Shown piece by piece: positions 52,161 to 62,114 of a DNA stretch of 64,000 nt. The notes beneath the pieces are model-generated. The model saw only the letters and a list, made by a program, of their open reading frames with translations, searched no databases and was not told the origin of the DNA. This DNA is from Pseudomonas viridiflava (GTDB taxonomy: Bacteria; Pseudomonadota; Gammaproteobacteria; Pseudomonadales; Pseudomonadaceae): positions 1 to 64,000 of the forward strand of contig NZ_UTBZ01000219.1 in the NCBI RefSeq assembly GCF_900580865.1, in the 5' to 3' direction. The number at the start of each line of letters is the position of its first letter. Within the stretch, counting starts at the first letter, position 1. The position numbers were made by a program, and so were the translations under genes.

Positions 52161-52225
52161 CTTCGCGAGCAGGCTCTCCCACACTTTGATCGCGTTCCCC
52201 TGTGGGAGCGAGCCTGCTCGCGAAG
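52161..52225. repeat. REP inverted pair (tail-to-tail)
   Basis: CTTCGCGAGCAGGCTCTCCCACA (one arm shortened) and TGTGGGAGCGAGCCTGCTCGCGAAG lie upstream of xthA and the GNAT gene. Confidence 0.88.
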
Positions 52226-52349
52226 GGGTCGGCAAAATCGCTGAAGATCCAAGGTTGGTCTATACCTGTGGGGAACCACGCCACCCGCAAAAGGTTCGTA
52301 CCAACAAGAGCGCGGCCATTTGCACGCGCCCCGGGGGAGAATCACCGTC

Positions 52350-53000
52350 ATGCCTGAAACCCAGACCGCCATAGCCGACATTCATATGCTCGACCGCGGC
52401 TACTCCCGCGAAGCCCGCTCGCTGCTGTATCAGGCCTATCGCCACGAGCCGACTTTCGGTTACCTGTTTGAAGCCGAACGCCCCGGTTACGAACAGCGCG
52501 TGCGGGCGACGGTGCGCGAACTGGTCAAGCAACACTTTCTGCAGGACCTGCCCGCCATTGGCCTGTTGGTCAACGACCGCCTGATCGGCATCGCCCTGAT
52601 CGCCCCGCCGCAACGCCGTTTGGGCATCACCGAAAGCTGGGCGTGGCGCCTGCGCATGGTGCTCAGCACCGGTTTCCGCTGCACCCGCCGCTATCTGGAA
52701 TATCACGACGCCGTGGCGGCGTGCGTGCCCAGTGATTCAGTGCACATGCTGCCGCTGCTGGGCATTCACCCGCAGTTCCAAGGCAAACATTTCGGCGAGC
52801 AACTGCTGAGCGCCGTGCACAACTGGTGCGCGGTCGACGAAACCTCGCAAGGCGTGGTGCTCGACACCGGTAACCCGCGCTATCTGGAATTCTATAAGAG
52901 GCAGGGTTACGAGGAGATCGGCGAGGTTGCCGTCGGACCTGTGCGCGAACACGTATTTTTCCACGCCAATCCGCAGGTGTTACAAACTGCAACAGCATAA
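52350..53000 (+). CDS. GNAT-family N-acetyltransferase
   Basis: A 216-residue acetyltransferase. LPLLGIHPQFQGKHFGEQLLS is the acetyl-CoA-binding motif A and LDTGNPRYLEFYKRQGYEEIG motif B. The substrate is unknown. The ATG at 52350 lies 10 nt after GGGGGAG; an in-frame ATG at 52320 is less likely. It is followed by tamA with 66 bp between. Confidence 0.88.
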   Translation: MPETQTAIADIHMLDRGYSREARSLLYQAYRHEPTFGYLFEAERPGYEQRVRATVRELVKQHFLQDLPAIGLLVNDRLIGIALIAPPQRRLGITESWAWRLRMVLSTGFRCTRRYLEYHDAVAACVPSDSVHMLPLLGIHPQFQGKHFGEQLLSAVHNWCAVDETSQGVVLDTGNPRYLEFYKRQGYEEIGEVAVGPVREHVFFHANPQVLQTATA

Positions 53001-53066
53001 CAATCGAACTTCTCGGGAAATTTCCTGTTCTATCACGCTCCCAAGCCCGTGATAGCATCCGCGCCT

Positions 53067-54794
53067 ATGAAGTTTCCAGGAAGATTTACCAGTGGCGTGC
53101 TCCTGCTGTTAACCAGTTGCACGGCGCTGGCGCAAAGTGAATTGGATGTGCGGATCAAACCGTCCAACGATGAACTCAAGGCCAATATAGAAGGCTATAT
53201 CGGCAGCCTCGGCGATCGTGACGAAGAAGCCCTGCAGCGCTTCAGTCGCGGTGCCGAAGAGCAGGCGCGCAAAGCGGCCCAGGCGTTGGGCTACTACCAG
53301 CCGCAGATCGAAAGTGACGTCAAGGGTGGCGACAAGCCGCGTCTGGTGCTGAACATCGATCCCGGCGAGCCGATTCGCCTGCGCAACGTCACCGTGCGTG
53401 TCGACGGCCCGGCTGCCTCCCTCAAATCCTTTCGTGTACCCAAAGGCGACGTGCTCAAGTCCGGCGCGGTGCTCAACCATGGCCGTTACGAAGACGCCAA
53501 AAGACTTATTCAGAATCAGGCTTCACGCTTCGGCTACTTCAGTGGCCATTTCACCAGTCAAAAACTCATGGTCGACCCACGTGCCGGGGTGGCCGACGTC
53601 GAACTGATCTACGAAAGCGGCCCGCGTTATGCGCTGGGCAAAGTCAAATTCGAAGGCGACACGCCGTTCGACGAAGACCTGCTGCAACGCATGGTGCCGT
53701 TCAAGGAAGGCGAGCCGTACGACTCCGAGCTGATCGCCGAACTCAACCGCGACCTGCAATCGAGCGGCTATTTCGAAGGCGTGCGTGTCGATGCCGCACC
53801 GACCACGGCAAAAAATGACGTGATCCCGGTCGACGTCAAACTCGACACACGCAAGCCGCGCACCATGGGCCTGGGCCTCGGTTACTCGACCGACGTCGGT
53901 CCGCGCATCAAAGCCAACTGGACCCGCCACTGGGTCAACCCGCAAGGCGACAGTTATGGTTGGGAAGCCGAACTCTCGGCGCCACGGCAAAACGTCGGGC
54001 TGTTCTATGACATCCCGCTCGACCCGCCGCTGACCGACAAACTGCGTTGGGCCGGCGGTTATCAGTTCGAAGACATCGACGGTTCCGACACGCTCAGCAA
54101 ACTGCTGACCTTCGGCCCGGAATGGCACAGCAAGTTGCCGAGCGGCTGGCAGCGGGTGATCTCGCTGAAATGGCAGCGTGAAGAATATGAACTCGGCGAT
54201 GACTCCGGTCTGAGCACCTTGCTGATGCCCGGCATCAGTTACTCGTACCTGAAAAGCGACAACCGCATCGACCCGCACAACGGCTATCGCCTGAGCTTCG
54301 AAAGCAAAGTGGCGAAAGAAGGCCTGGGTTCCGATAACAACCTTTTATATGGCACCGCGCTGGTCAAAGGCTTGACCACGGTGTTCGACAAGCACCGCTT
54401 GCTCGGTCGCGTGCAGGTCGGCGGCAGCGCCACCAACGGCTACAACTCGATTCCACCATCGCTGCGTTTCTTCGCCGGTGGCGATCAGAGCGTGCGCGGT
54501 TACGACTACCAGAGCCTGTCGCCGAAAAACTCCGACGGTGACCGGATCGGCGGCCGCTACATGGTCGCCGGCAGCGTTGAGTATCAATACTCGATCGCCG
54601 AGAAATGGCGCGTCGCGACTTTCGTCGACCAGGGCAACTCGTTCAACAAACTCGAACTGCCGAACCTCAAGACCGGGGTCGGTATTGGTGTGCGCTGGGT
54701 CTCGCCGGTGGGGCCGATCCGCCTCGACCTGGCCCACGCACTCGACGACGATGGCGGCATCCGGCTGCACTTTTCCATGGGGCCTGAGCTGTGA
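53067..54794 (+). CDS. tamA: Translocation and assembly module subunit TamA
   Basis: A 575-residue outer-membrane Omp85 protein that, with TamB, helps export or insert outer-membrane proteins and move lipids. A signal peptide ends ALA; three POTRA repeats follow (about 25-260), then a 16-strand barrel with the conserved FAGGDQSVRGYDYQSL loop near 470 and the RLDLAHALDD ending. The exact start is unsure (GTG at 53049 possible). It overlaps tamB by 4 nt. Confidence 0.95.
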   Translation: MKFPGRFTSGVLLLLTSCTALAQSELDVRIKPSNDELKANIEGYIGSLGDRDEEALQRFSRGAEEQARKAAQALGYYQPQIESDVKGGDKPRLVLNIDPGEPIRLRNVTVRVDGPAASLKSFRVPKGDVLKSGAVLNHGRYEDAKRLIQNQASRFGYFSGHFTSQKLMVDPRAGVADVELIYESGPRYALGKVKFEGDTPFDEDLLQRMVPFKEGEPYDSELIAELNRDLQSSGYFEGVRVDAAPTTAKNDVIPVDVKLDTRKPRTMGLGLGYSTDVGPRIKANWTRHWVNPQGDSYGWEAELSAPRQNVGLFYDIPLDPPLTDKLRWAGGYQFEDIDGSDTLSKLLTFGPEWHSKLPSGWQRVISLKWQREEYELGDDSGLSTLLMPGISYSYLKSDNRIDPHNGYRLSFESKVAKEGLGSDNNLLYGTALVKGLTTVFDKHRLLGRVQVGGSATNGYNSIPPSLRFFAGGDQSVRGYDYQSLSPKNSDGDRIGGRYMVAGSVEYQYSIAEKWRVATFVDQGNSFNKLELPNLKTGVGIGVRWVSPVGPIRLDLAHALDDDGGIRLHFSMGPEL

Positions 54795-57700
54795 AGCGTG
54801 GTTTGAAAATTACGGCGCTGGCGTTGTTGGCGTTGCTGTTGTTGATTGTATTGAGTGTCACCGCTGTGCTCGGCACGGCGGCCGGCAGCCGCTGGGTGCT
54901 GGGCCTCGTACCGGGTCTGACAGTGGAGAATTTCCAGGGTCGTCTCGGCGGGCAGTGGAGCGCCGATCATCTGCTGTGGCAGCAGGACAGCAGCCGCGTC
55001 GAGCTGAACCAGGCGATCTTCGCCTGGTCGCCGCTGTGCCTGACGCGCATGACCCTGTGCATCAAACAGCTCAAGGCTGATCAGGTCATTCTGCAATTCC
55101 CGCCGAGCGAAGAGACGACCGAGAGCGGCCCGATCAAATTGCCGGATCTGCAATTGCCGGTGGCCATCGAACTGGGTGACGTGCAGGTCGGCAGCCTCTT
55201 GTTCAACGGCAGCGAACAGCTCAAGGGCTTGCAACTGGCGGCGCACTGGACCGCTCAGGGCATGCAGATCGACAGAGTTAAATTGCAGCGCGACGACCTC
55301 AGCCTGAACCTGTCCGGCACACTCGCGCCGACCGGCAACTGGCCGTTGAACATCGCCGGTGACCTGACCCTGCCATCCCCGGGCACTGGGCCGTGGACAC
55401 TGGCGTTGAAGATCGACGGCGACCTGTTGAAAACCCTCAACCTGCACGCCGACAGCCGTGGCTACCTCGACGGCCAGTTGAGCGGCGAACTGCAACCTTT
55501 AGCGGAAAACCTGCCGGCCAAAGTACGTATCACCAGCGATGCGTTCAAACCGAGCGCTGACCTGCCGGACACCCTTCAGCTCAATCAATTGCTGTTGACC
55601 GGTGAAGGCGACCTGAAAAACGGCTACCAGCTCAATGGCAACGCCACGCTGCCCGCCGATAAAGGCCCGGTGGCGCTGCTGCTCAAAGGTAAAGTCGACG
55701 CCAGCGGCGCGCAGATTGCCGGCCTCGACCTGACGGCCAACGACAAACAAAGCCTGAAACTCACCGGCAGCGTCGACTGGAGCAAAGGCATTACCGCGCA
55801 AGCCAACATCAACTGGCAGGACTTTCCGTGGCACCGGCTCTATAACGAAATCGACGAGCCAGAGGTCGCCTTACGCACCTTCACTGGTGAAGTCTCTTAC
55901 ACCGACGGTCAATACCTCGGCAACTTCGCCGCCGCCCTCGATGGTCCGGCGGGCGCGTTCACCCTGAGCAGTCCGTTCAGCGGCAGTCTGAAACAGATCG
56001 CTTTGCCGCAACTGAAAATGCAAGCCGGGCAGGGCAAGGCTGAAGGTCACGTTAATGTACAGTTTGCTGACGGTATCGCCTGGGACACGGCGCTGGAGCT
56101 GTCGGCGCTCAACCCGGCGTACTGGGTCGCCGAGTTGCCGGGCACGTTGGCCGGGCCGCTGAAAAGCCAAGGCGAAATGAAGAACGAGCGCCTGAGCCTC
56201 ACTGCTGATCTCGACTTGAAAGGCAAATTGCGCGGTCAACCGGCGATCCTTCAGGCCAAGGCAGACGGCGCTGGCGAACAGTGGAACCTCAACGCCCTGC
56301 AAATCCGCCTTGGCGACAACAGCATCAACGGCAAGGGCAGCCTGCAACAGAAGCTCACCGGGCGGGTCGACATCAAGCTGTCGCGTCTGGCTCAGCTCTG
56401 GCCGCAACTGCGCGGGCAGGTCACTGGCCAGGTGAACGTCGCCGGTACGCTGAAGGCGCCGCAGGGCAAACTCGACCTGCAAGGTTCGCAACTGGCCTTC
56501 CAGGACAATCGCCTGCAAAGCCTCAACCTCGACGCCACCCTCGACAGCGCGCAACGGGCGAAAATTGATCTGAAGGGCGCGGGCATTCAAGCCGGTGACA
56601 CATCGCTGGGCACGCTGACCGCCAGCGCTCAGGGCGATATCAAAAAGCAGAAACTCAACCTCGACCTGATCGGGCCGAAGCTGAAACTGGCCCTCGGTCT
56701 GGATGGCAATCTGGACAAGGGCAACTGGCGTGGTCGTCTGGCCAGTGGCGACATTCAGGCCGGTGGCCAGGACTGGAAACTGCAGAATCCGGCAAAACTC
56801 GAACGCTTGGCCGACGGCAAAATCAACTTCGGTGCGCATTGCTGGATGTCCGGCGATGCCAGCCTGTGCGGTGAAGATCAACGCCTGATGCCGGAGCCGA
56901 AACTGCGCTATCACCTCAAGCAATTTCCGATCGAAAGCCTCGCGCAGTGGCTGCCGAAAGATTTTGCCTGGAAGGGTAAGCTCAACGCCGATCTGCAACT
57001 GGATCTGCCGGCCAGCGGCCCCAACGGCTTGGTCAGCATCGACGCCAGCGGCGGCACCTTGCGCATGAAGGAAAAGGATCAGTGGCTGGACTTCCCGTAC
57101 CAGACGCTAAAACTCACCAGCAAACTGACGCCGAAGCGCGTCGACACCGAACTCAATTTCGTTGGCGGCAAACTCGGCGAGTTGCTGGTGCAGGCGCAGC
57201 TCAATCCACTGCCGAAAAACAAACCGTTGAGCGGCTCGTTCCGCCTCAGTGGGCTGGATCTGTCGGTGGCGCGGCCGTTTGTGCCGATGGTCGAGAAACT
57301 CACCGGGCGCCTGAACGGCAGCGGCACGATTTCCGGCGGACTGCTCGCGCCTTTGGTCAACGGCACCGTGCAACTCAGCGACGGCGAAGTGTCCGGCGCC
57401 GAGTTGCCGATGGAGCTGCAGAACCTGCAACTCACCGCCCTGATTGCCGGCGAATCAGTACGCCTCGACGGCGGCTGGAAAAGCGGCAAGAGCGGGCAGG
57501 GCAGCCTGAACGGTAACGTCGCCTGGGGCCAGGCGCTGGTGGTCGATCTGGCGTTGAAAGGCACGCAGTTGCCGGTCACCGTCGAGCCGTACGCCAAGCT
57601 CGAAGTGGCGCCGGACCTGAAGATTTCCATGGCCGGCGACGAGTTGAAAATCGCCGGCAAAGTGCAGGTGCCCAGAGGTGAAATCACCGTGCGCGAGCTG

Positions 57701-58465
57701 CCGCCGTCAACGGTGAAAGTCTCCGACGACACGATCATCGTCGGCGCGCAGACCGAAGAGGGCAAACCGCCGCTGGCGATGAAAATGGACATCGACGTGG
57801 TGGTCGGCGAAGACAAACTGGCCTTCGCCGGTTTCGGCCTGACCGCCAACGTGCAAGGCCATGTGCACATCGGCGACAACATGGATACCCGTGGCGAACT
57901 TTGGCTCAACGACGGCCGCTACAGTGCCTACGGCCAGCGCCTGCAAGTGCGGCGTGCGCGTCTGTTGTTCGCTGGCCCCCTCGATCAGCCGTATCTGGAC
58001 ATCGAAGCAATTCGCCAGACCGACGACGTGATCGCCGGTATTCGCCTGAGCGGCAGCGCCGAGCAGCCGACCACGCAGATCTTCTCCGAGCCGGCGATGA
58101 GCCAGGAGCAGGCGCTGTCCTATCTGGTCCTCGGTCGACCGCTGAGCACCAACGGCGAAGACAACAACATGCTCGCGCAAGCAGCGTTGGGTCTGGGCTT
58201 GATGGGCAGCTCCGGGGTCACCAGCAGTCTGGCCAAGGACCTGGGAATTCAGGACTTCCAGCTCGATACGGCGGGCAGCGGCGATGCCACCAGCGTGGTG
58301 GCCAGCGGCAATATTACCGAGAAGCTCAGTTTGCGTTATGGCGTGGGCGTGTTTGAACCGGCCAGCACCATTGCGCTGCGCTATAAGCTGAGCAAGAAGG
58401 TTTACGTCGAAGCGGCGAGTGGCGTGGCGAGTTCGCTGGATATTTTCTACAAGCGCGATTTCTAA
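54791..58465 (+). CDS. tamB: Translocation and assembly module subunit TamB
   Basis: A 1224-residue inner-membrane-anchored periplasmic protein. One N-terminal helix (about 5-30) is followed by a long AsmA-like beta-groove and the C-terminal DUF490 domain (LSYLVLGRPLSTNGEDNNML near 1105). It spans the periplasm and joins TamA. GTG start; the TamA stop overlaps it (GTGA), so the two are made together. The length is normal. A terminator follows. Confidence 0.95.
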   Translation: MKRGLKITALALLALLLLIVLSVTAVLGTAAGSRWVLGLVPGLTVENFQGRLGGQWSADHLLWQQDSSRVELNQAIFAWSPLCLTRMTLCIKQLKADQVILQFPPSEETTESGPIKLPDLQLPVAIELGDVQVGSLLFNGSEQLKGLQLAAHWTAQGMQIDRVKLQRDDLSLNLSGTLAPTGNWPLNIAGDLTLPSPGTGPWTLALKIDGDLLKTLNLHADSRGYLDGQLSGELQPLAENLPAKVRITSDAFKPSADLPDTLQLNQLLLTGEGDLKNGYQLNGNATLPADKGPVALLLKGKVDASGAQIAGLDLTANDKQSLKLTGSVDWSKGITAQANINWQDFPWHRLYNEIDEPEVALRTFTGEVSYTDGQYLGNFAAALDGPAGAFTLSSPFSGSLKQIALPQLKMQAGQGKAEGHVNVQFADGIAWDTALELSALNPAYWVAELPGTLAGPLKSQGEMKNERLSLTADLDLKGKLRGQPAILQAKADGAGEQWNLNALQIRLGDNSINGKGSLQQKLTGRVDIKLSRLAQLWPQLRGQVTGQVNVAGTLKAPQGKLDLQGSQLAFQDNRLQSLNLDATLDSAQRAKIDLKGAGIQAGDTSLGTLTASAQGDIKKQKLNLDLIGPKLKLALGLDGNLDKGNWRGRLASGDIQAGGQDWKLQNPAKLERLADGKINFGAHCWMSGDASLCGEDQRLMPEPKLRYHLKQFPIESLAQWLPKDFAWKGKLNADLQLDLPASGPNGLVSIDASGGTLRMKEKDQWLDFPYQTLKLTSKLTPKRVDTELNFVGGKLGELLVQAQLNPLPKNKPLSGSFRLSGLDLSVARPFVPMVEKLTGRLNGSGTISGGLLAPLVNGTVQLSDGEVSGAELPMELQNLQLTALIAGESVRLDGGWKSGKSGQGSLNGNVAWGQALVVDLALKGTQLPVTVEPYAKLEVAPDLKISMAGDELKIAGKVQVPRGEITVRELPPSTVKVSDDTIIVGAQTEEGKPPLAMKMDIDVVVGEDKLAFAGFGLTANVQGHVHIGDNMDTRGELWLNDGRYSAYGQRLQVRRARLLFAGPLDQPYLDIEAIRQTDDVIAGIRLSGSAEQPTTQIFSEPAMSQEQALSYLVLGRPLSTNGEDNNMLAQAALGLGLMGSSGVTSSLAKDLGIQDFQLDTAGSGDATSVVASGNITEKLSLRYGVGVFEPASTIALRYKLSKKVYVEAASGVASSLDIFYKRDF

Positions 58466-58479
58466 TGCGCGTTCCCCAT

Positions 58480-58510
58480 AGCCGGGTCGCGTCGCTGCGA
58501 TCCGGCTTTT
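58480..58510 (+). terminator. Intrinsic terminator after tamB
   Basis: AGCCGGGTCGC and GCGATCCGGCT form an 11-bp stem (one mismatch) with a 6-nt loop, followed by TTTT, 15 nt after the tamB stop. Confidence 0.85.
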
Positions 58511-58582
58511 GCAGAATGGATTAGACTCACCGCAACTTGAAAGCAGCGCGGTTGGCGGCTGCCCGAGATAACGGGGGCGCAA

Positions 58583-59902
58583 ATGGTCCGCTTGAGTATG
58601 GTCTTGCTCGGTCACGACTTTGTCCGCAAGCGTTGGTCCGCGCTGGCGCTGACGGGCATTGTCTGGGGCGCGGCCGGTGTGGGCATCTTCATTGATGCGC
58701 TGGACGGGGTTTTGTATTTCCCGCTGCATCTCTTTGGCTATCTGTTGCTGCTCGAAGCGCTGATCCTGCTGCTGGTGCCGGCACCGCAAGCCGGAACTGC
58801 TGCGGCCTTGCGCAGAGCGCGCGGACTGGCGTTTCTGTTGTTGGGGCTGCTCATCGTCGACCGGCAACACGCCGCCGGGCTGATTCTGGCGGTGCTGTTT
58901 GGCGGGGCTTTTCTGCTCGATGGCGGCTTTCGGTTGGCGGCGGCGCTGGTGGTGCGCTTTGTCGGTTGGCAAGTGTCGTTGCTGGCGGGGGTGTTCGAAA
59001 TCGGCTTTGGCGTGTTTATCCTCGAGCCGTATCCGACGCTGTATAAGGGCACGGTGCCGTTTTGCATTGGCATGAGCCTTTTCCTCACCGGTTGCGCCTT
59101 GTTGCGGCAAGCCGTGCGCTTCAAAAACCAGCTGCCGCTGACGAGTCCTGCTGCAGTAAGTGCGCCGGCCAGCAGCGACGCGTTGGTGATTCACGTCTGG
59201 ACCCCCAGCGGCACCGTCGACGACACCCTGGTGCGCAATCGGCTGCTCAACCGCTACATTGCGGCGGTCGACATCAACGGCGTGATCTCCGCCGGTCACG
59301 CGGCACTGGAATGTGGTCCGGACATTTACATCAGCCATTACCCGCAGGACGACATCGATCGTTCGGCGGGGGATTTTGTGCGCTTGCTGCGGGCGACGCC
59401 GAACAACGATGTCGCCGGAAGGTTTTTACCGGATTATGCGGGGGAGGTGGCTGACTGGTGTCCGTCTTCGGTGCAGGTCAGTTTTGCTCATTACGACGCC
59501 CGGCGTCTGCATGCGTTCTGGACGGAGTATCGGCAGAACAGCACGTACAACCTGACCAGCCGCAACTGTTCCAGCGCCGTCGCCCATAGCCTCGAAGCGG
59601 CGCTGGAAGGGGCGATGAACCGGGGGCATTCGAGCATGCTGGATTTCGCTCGCGTCATCTTCAGCCCCGAGTTCTGGGTCGCCGCGCAAGTGCGCAAACG
59701 CGCCGAGGCGATGGCCTGGACGCCCGGACTGGTGCTCGACTATGCGCGGGCGTTGCATGCCGCCATCGAACCGGCACCGCCGGGTTGGCACAGCATGTAT
59801 GCGGTGAGCAGGCGGGCGTTTGGGTATGTGGCGACTGCCTTGCGCGGGCGAGAGGTGCATCCTGTGCAACCGCCGCCTGTGCATCCTTCTGACGAATCCT
59901 GA
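58583..59902 (+). CDS. HdeD-like membrane protein fused to a permuted papain-like domain
   Basis: A 439-residue protein. Residues 15-185 hold about six hydrophobic helices of the HdeD/DUF308 type. Residues about 205-400 are soluble: HAALECGPDIYISHY places His239 at the start of a strand pair, and NLTSRNCSSAVAHSLE places Cys329 at a helix start. His before Cys with this spacing is the order seen in circularly permuted NlpC/P60 and LRAT-like enzymes, so a thiol hydrolase or acyltransferase is possible. GGGGG lies upstream of ATG. It is monocistronic, ending in a REP pair. The second domain's assignment is inference. Confidence 0.75.
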   Translation: MVRLSMVLLGHDFVRKRWSALALTGIVWGAAGVGIFIDALDGVLYFPLHLFGYLLLLEALILLLVPAPQAGTAAALRRARGLAFLLLGLLIVDRQHAAGLILAVLFGGAFLLDGGFRLAAALVVRFVGWQVSLLAGVFEIGFGVFILEPYPTLYKGTVPFCIGMSLFLTGCALLRQAVRFKNQLPLTSPAAVSAPASSDALVIHVWTPSGTVDDTLVRNRLLNRYIAAVDINGVISAGHAALECGPDIYISHYPQDDIDRSAGDFVRLLRATPNNDVAGRFLPDYAGEVADWCPSSVQVSFAHYDARRLHAFWTEYRQNSTYNLTSRNCSSAVAHSLEAALEGAMNRGHSSMLDFARVIFSPEFWVAAQVRKRAEAMAWTPGLVLDYARALHAAIEPAPPGWHSMYAVSRRAFGYVATALRGREVHPVQPPPVHPSDES

Positions 59903-59924
59903 CTGACCTTACACCGAGTCGCTG

Positions 59925-60019
59925 CCTTCGCGAGCAGGCTCGCTCCCACAGGGTTTGTGTCGTTGCCAATATTGTTTGGCTGACGCATGACCCTGTGGGA
60001 GCGAGCTTGCTCGCGAAGG
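59925..60019. repeat. REP inverted pair (tail-to-tail)
   Basis: CCTTCGCGAGCAGGCTCGCTCCCACAG and its inverse follow the fusion gene. Confidence 0.9.
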
Positions 60020-60087
60020 CGTCAGCGCGGGCGCCACAAAAACCCAGCCCACTGGTCAACTAATTGCAAAGCAACCTAACTATTGCG

Positions 60088-60142
60088 TTGACATTCGCTG
60101 CCTAGGCAGTAACATCTCGACATACATTCACTGCCTAGGCAG
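60088..60142 (+). promoter_or_regulatory. MarR-operon promoter with twin operators
   Basis: TTGACA (60088-60093), 16 nt, TAACAT (60110-60115). The perfect palindrome CTGCCTAGGCAG occurs at 60098-60109, inside the promoter spacer, and again at 60131-60142, 33 bp further. The layout fits autorepression by the MarR protein encoded 16 bp downstream. Confidence 0.8.
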
Positions 60143-60157
60143 TTATTAGGTGAGCAA

Positions 60158-60640
60158 ATGAAGCATTTCACCCCGGACGAATTCAAACACTGCCATCTCG
60201 GCCTGTTGCTTGGCCGTGCCGCGCTGCTCAAGGACCGGATCATCGACACCCATATGGAACCTCACGGCATCACCGCCGCGCAGTTCAAAGTGTTGATCAT
60301 CATGGCCCAGTTCGGCGTCGATACCCCGGCCGAGCTGTGCCGGCATCTGTCGCTCGACAGCGGTTCGATGACACGCATGCTCGATCGTCTGGAGCAGAAA
60401 GGCTTTCTGGCTCGCCAGCGCAGCGAAGGCGATCGCCGTCAGGTGCAACTGAAGCTGACCGAACAAGGCCAGCAACTGGCCGATCGTCTGCCGCACATCG
60501 GCGCCGACGCGATGAATGAACTGGCCGGCGCCGTCACCCCGGACGAGTTGAAAACCCTGGAATACATCCTCAAGAAAATCCTGCTGGCAGCCGGTGACCC
60601 GATCACCATCCAGCGCTTAGGTGAACACAATGAGCGGTAA
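60158..60640 (+). CDS. MarR-family repressor of the efflux operon
   Basis: A 160-residue winged-helix regulator. ITAAQFKVLIIMAQFG and LCRHLSLDSGSMTRMLDRLEQKG form the DNA-binding helices, and SEGDRRQVQLKLTEQGQQL the wing. It is EmrR/MprA-like. Twin CTGCCTAGGCAG palindromes overlap its promoter, so it likely represses itself and the efflux genes until a toxic ligand binds. AGGTGAG lies upstream of ATG. It overlaps the next gene by 11 nt. Confidence 0.93.
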   Translation: MKHFTPDEFKHCHLGLLLGRAALLKDRIIDTHMEPHGITAAQFKVLIIMAQFGVDTPAELCRHLSLDSGSMTRMLDRLEQKGFLARQRSEGDRRQVQLKLTEQGQQLADRLPHIGADAMNELAGAVTPDELKTLEYILKKILLAAGDPITIQRLGEHNER

Positions 60641-62099
60641 AACCTTGCGCAGCAGCCTGACGCTGGTGCTGTCGGCGATGATCCTCGCCGGCTGCGCCAA
60701 CTACAGCGGCCTCGACACTCAAGGCAAAAGCCTCGATGCGAAAAGCCTCAACGCCAGCCAATCCCTCAGCGGCGTGACCCTGTCGCCGGCCGCGTGGCCG
60801 AAGAGCGACTGGTGGACCAGCCTCGGCGATCCGCAACTCGATGGCCTGATCCGCGAAGCGCTGCACGACAGCCCGGACATGCAAATCGCCGAAGCCCGCG
60901 CGCATCAGGCCAACGCCGCTGCGTACGCCGCCGATGCCGAACGTTATCCGACCCTCGACGCCAGCGCCGGCATCAGCCGTTCGCGTCTGGCCAAGGATCA
61001 GGACCCGCGAGGGCAGGGCGATGCCTACGCCACCGTGCGTAACGTCAGCGCCGGGTTCAATTACAACTTCGACCTCTGGGGCGGCCAGCGTGATGCCTGG
61101 GAAGCTGCACTCGGTCAGGCCCGCGCCGCTGAAGTTGATCGTCAGGCCGCACAGCTGACCCTCGCCGCCGACGTCGCTCGCGCTTACAGCGATCTCGGTC
61201 AGGCGCACATCGTTTATGACCTGGCCAACGAAGACCTCAAACGCACCAAGCAGATGCTCGACCTGAGCCAGCGTCGTCTGAGCTCCGGGATCGACAGCCA
61301 GTACCAGTTCCAGCAAACCCAGAGTCTGGAAGCCAGCTCCGAAGCCAGCCTGATCGACGCAGAAAAACGCTTGAACAGCGCCAAGATCGCCCTGGCAGTG
61401 CTGCTCGGCAAAGGCCCGGATCGCGGCAACGAAATCGCTCGACCGAAAGTCCTGCAAGCCAGCGCTGTCGCCGTGCCGTCGGTGTTGCCGGCGGAACTGC
61501 TCGGTCGGCGCCCGGATCTGGTCGCTGCGCGCTGGCGTGTCGAGGCGGCGAGCAAAGACATCGACTCGGCGAAAACCCGCTTCTATCCCAACTTGAACCT
61601 CACGGCCTCGGCCGGTGCCGAGTCCTTGTTGGGTGACGCGATGTTTGGCTCGGCCAGTCGCTTCTTCAACATTGCCCCGACCATCTCGGTGCCGATCTTC
61701 GACGGCGGACGCCTGCGCGCCAACCTCGATGCGCGCGACGCCGATTACGATCTGGCGGTGGCGCAGTACAACAAAAGTCTGGTGAAAGCACTGGGCGATG
61801 TCAGCGACACGATCAACCAGTTGCGTGACATCGGCCGGCAGATCGGCGCGCAGCAACACGCCACTGACATTGCTCAGGATTCTTACAACACCGTCGTCCA
61901 GCGTTACGGTTCCGGCATCGGCAACTACCTGGACGTGCTCAGCATCGAGCAGCAATTGCTCCAGGCCCAACGTCAACTGGCCACCCTCAATGCCGAGCAG
62001 ATCGACCTGTCGATTCAACTGATGCAAGCGCTGGGCGGCGGCTTCCAGGGTGACACCCTGACCGCAGCCAACGCCAGCCCAGCCAAGCCGCACAACTAA
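60630..62099 (+). CDS. Outer-membrane efflux lipoprotein (OprM/NodT family)
   Basis: A 489-residue outer-membrane channel. A lipobox (ILAGC, about C22) anchors it by lipid; two OEP repeats with long coiled-coil helices follow (about 60-260 and 270-470). ELLGRRPDLVAARWRVEAAS is the family signature. It connects to the EmrA-like adaptor downstream. AGGTGA lies 7 nt before ATG. Translation is coupled to the MarR gene by overlap. Confidence 0.93.
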   Translation: MSGKTLRSSLTLVLSAMILAGCANYSGLDTQGKSLDAKSLNASQSLSGVTLSPAAWPKSDWWTSLGDPQLDGLIREALHDSPDMQIAEARAHQANAAAYAADAERYPTLDASAGISRSRLAKDQDPRGQGDAYATVRNVSAGFNYNFDLWGGQRDAWEAALGQARAAEVDRQAAQLTLAADVARAYSDLGQAHIVYDLANEDLKRTKQMLDLSQRRLSSGIDSQYQFQQTQSLEASSEASLIDAEKRLNSAKIALAVLLGKGPDRGNEIARPKVLQASAVAVPSVLPAELLGRRPDLVAARWRVEAASKDIDSAKTRFYPNLNLTASAGAESLLGDAMFGSASRFFNIAPTISVPIFDGGRLRANLDARDADYDLAVAQYNKSLVKALGDVSDTINQLRDIGRQIGAQQHATDIAQDSYNTVVQRYGSGIGNYLDVLSIEQQLLQAQRQLATLNAEQIDLSIQLMQALGGGFQGDTLTAANASPAKPHN

Positions 62100-62114
62100 T
62101 TCAAGGTACTTGTC

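Noticed and set aside
57707..59338. 543-residue minus-strand frame
   Set aside because: Antisense of the tamB end and the membrane-fusion gene, running through the tamB terminator.
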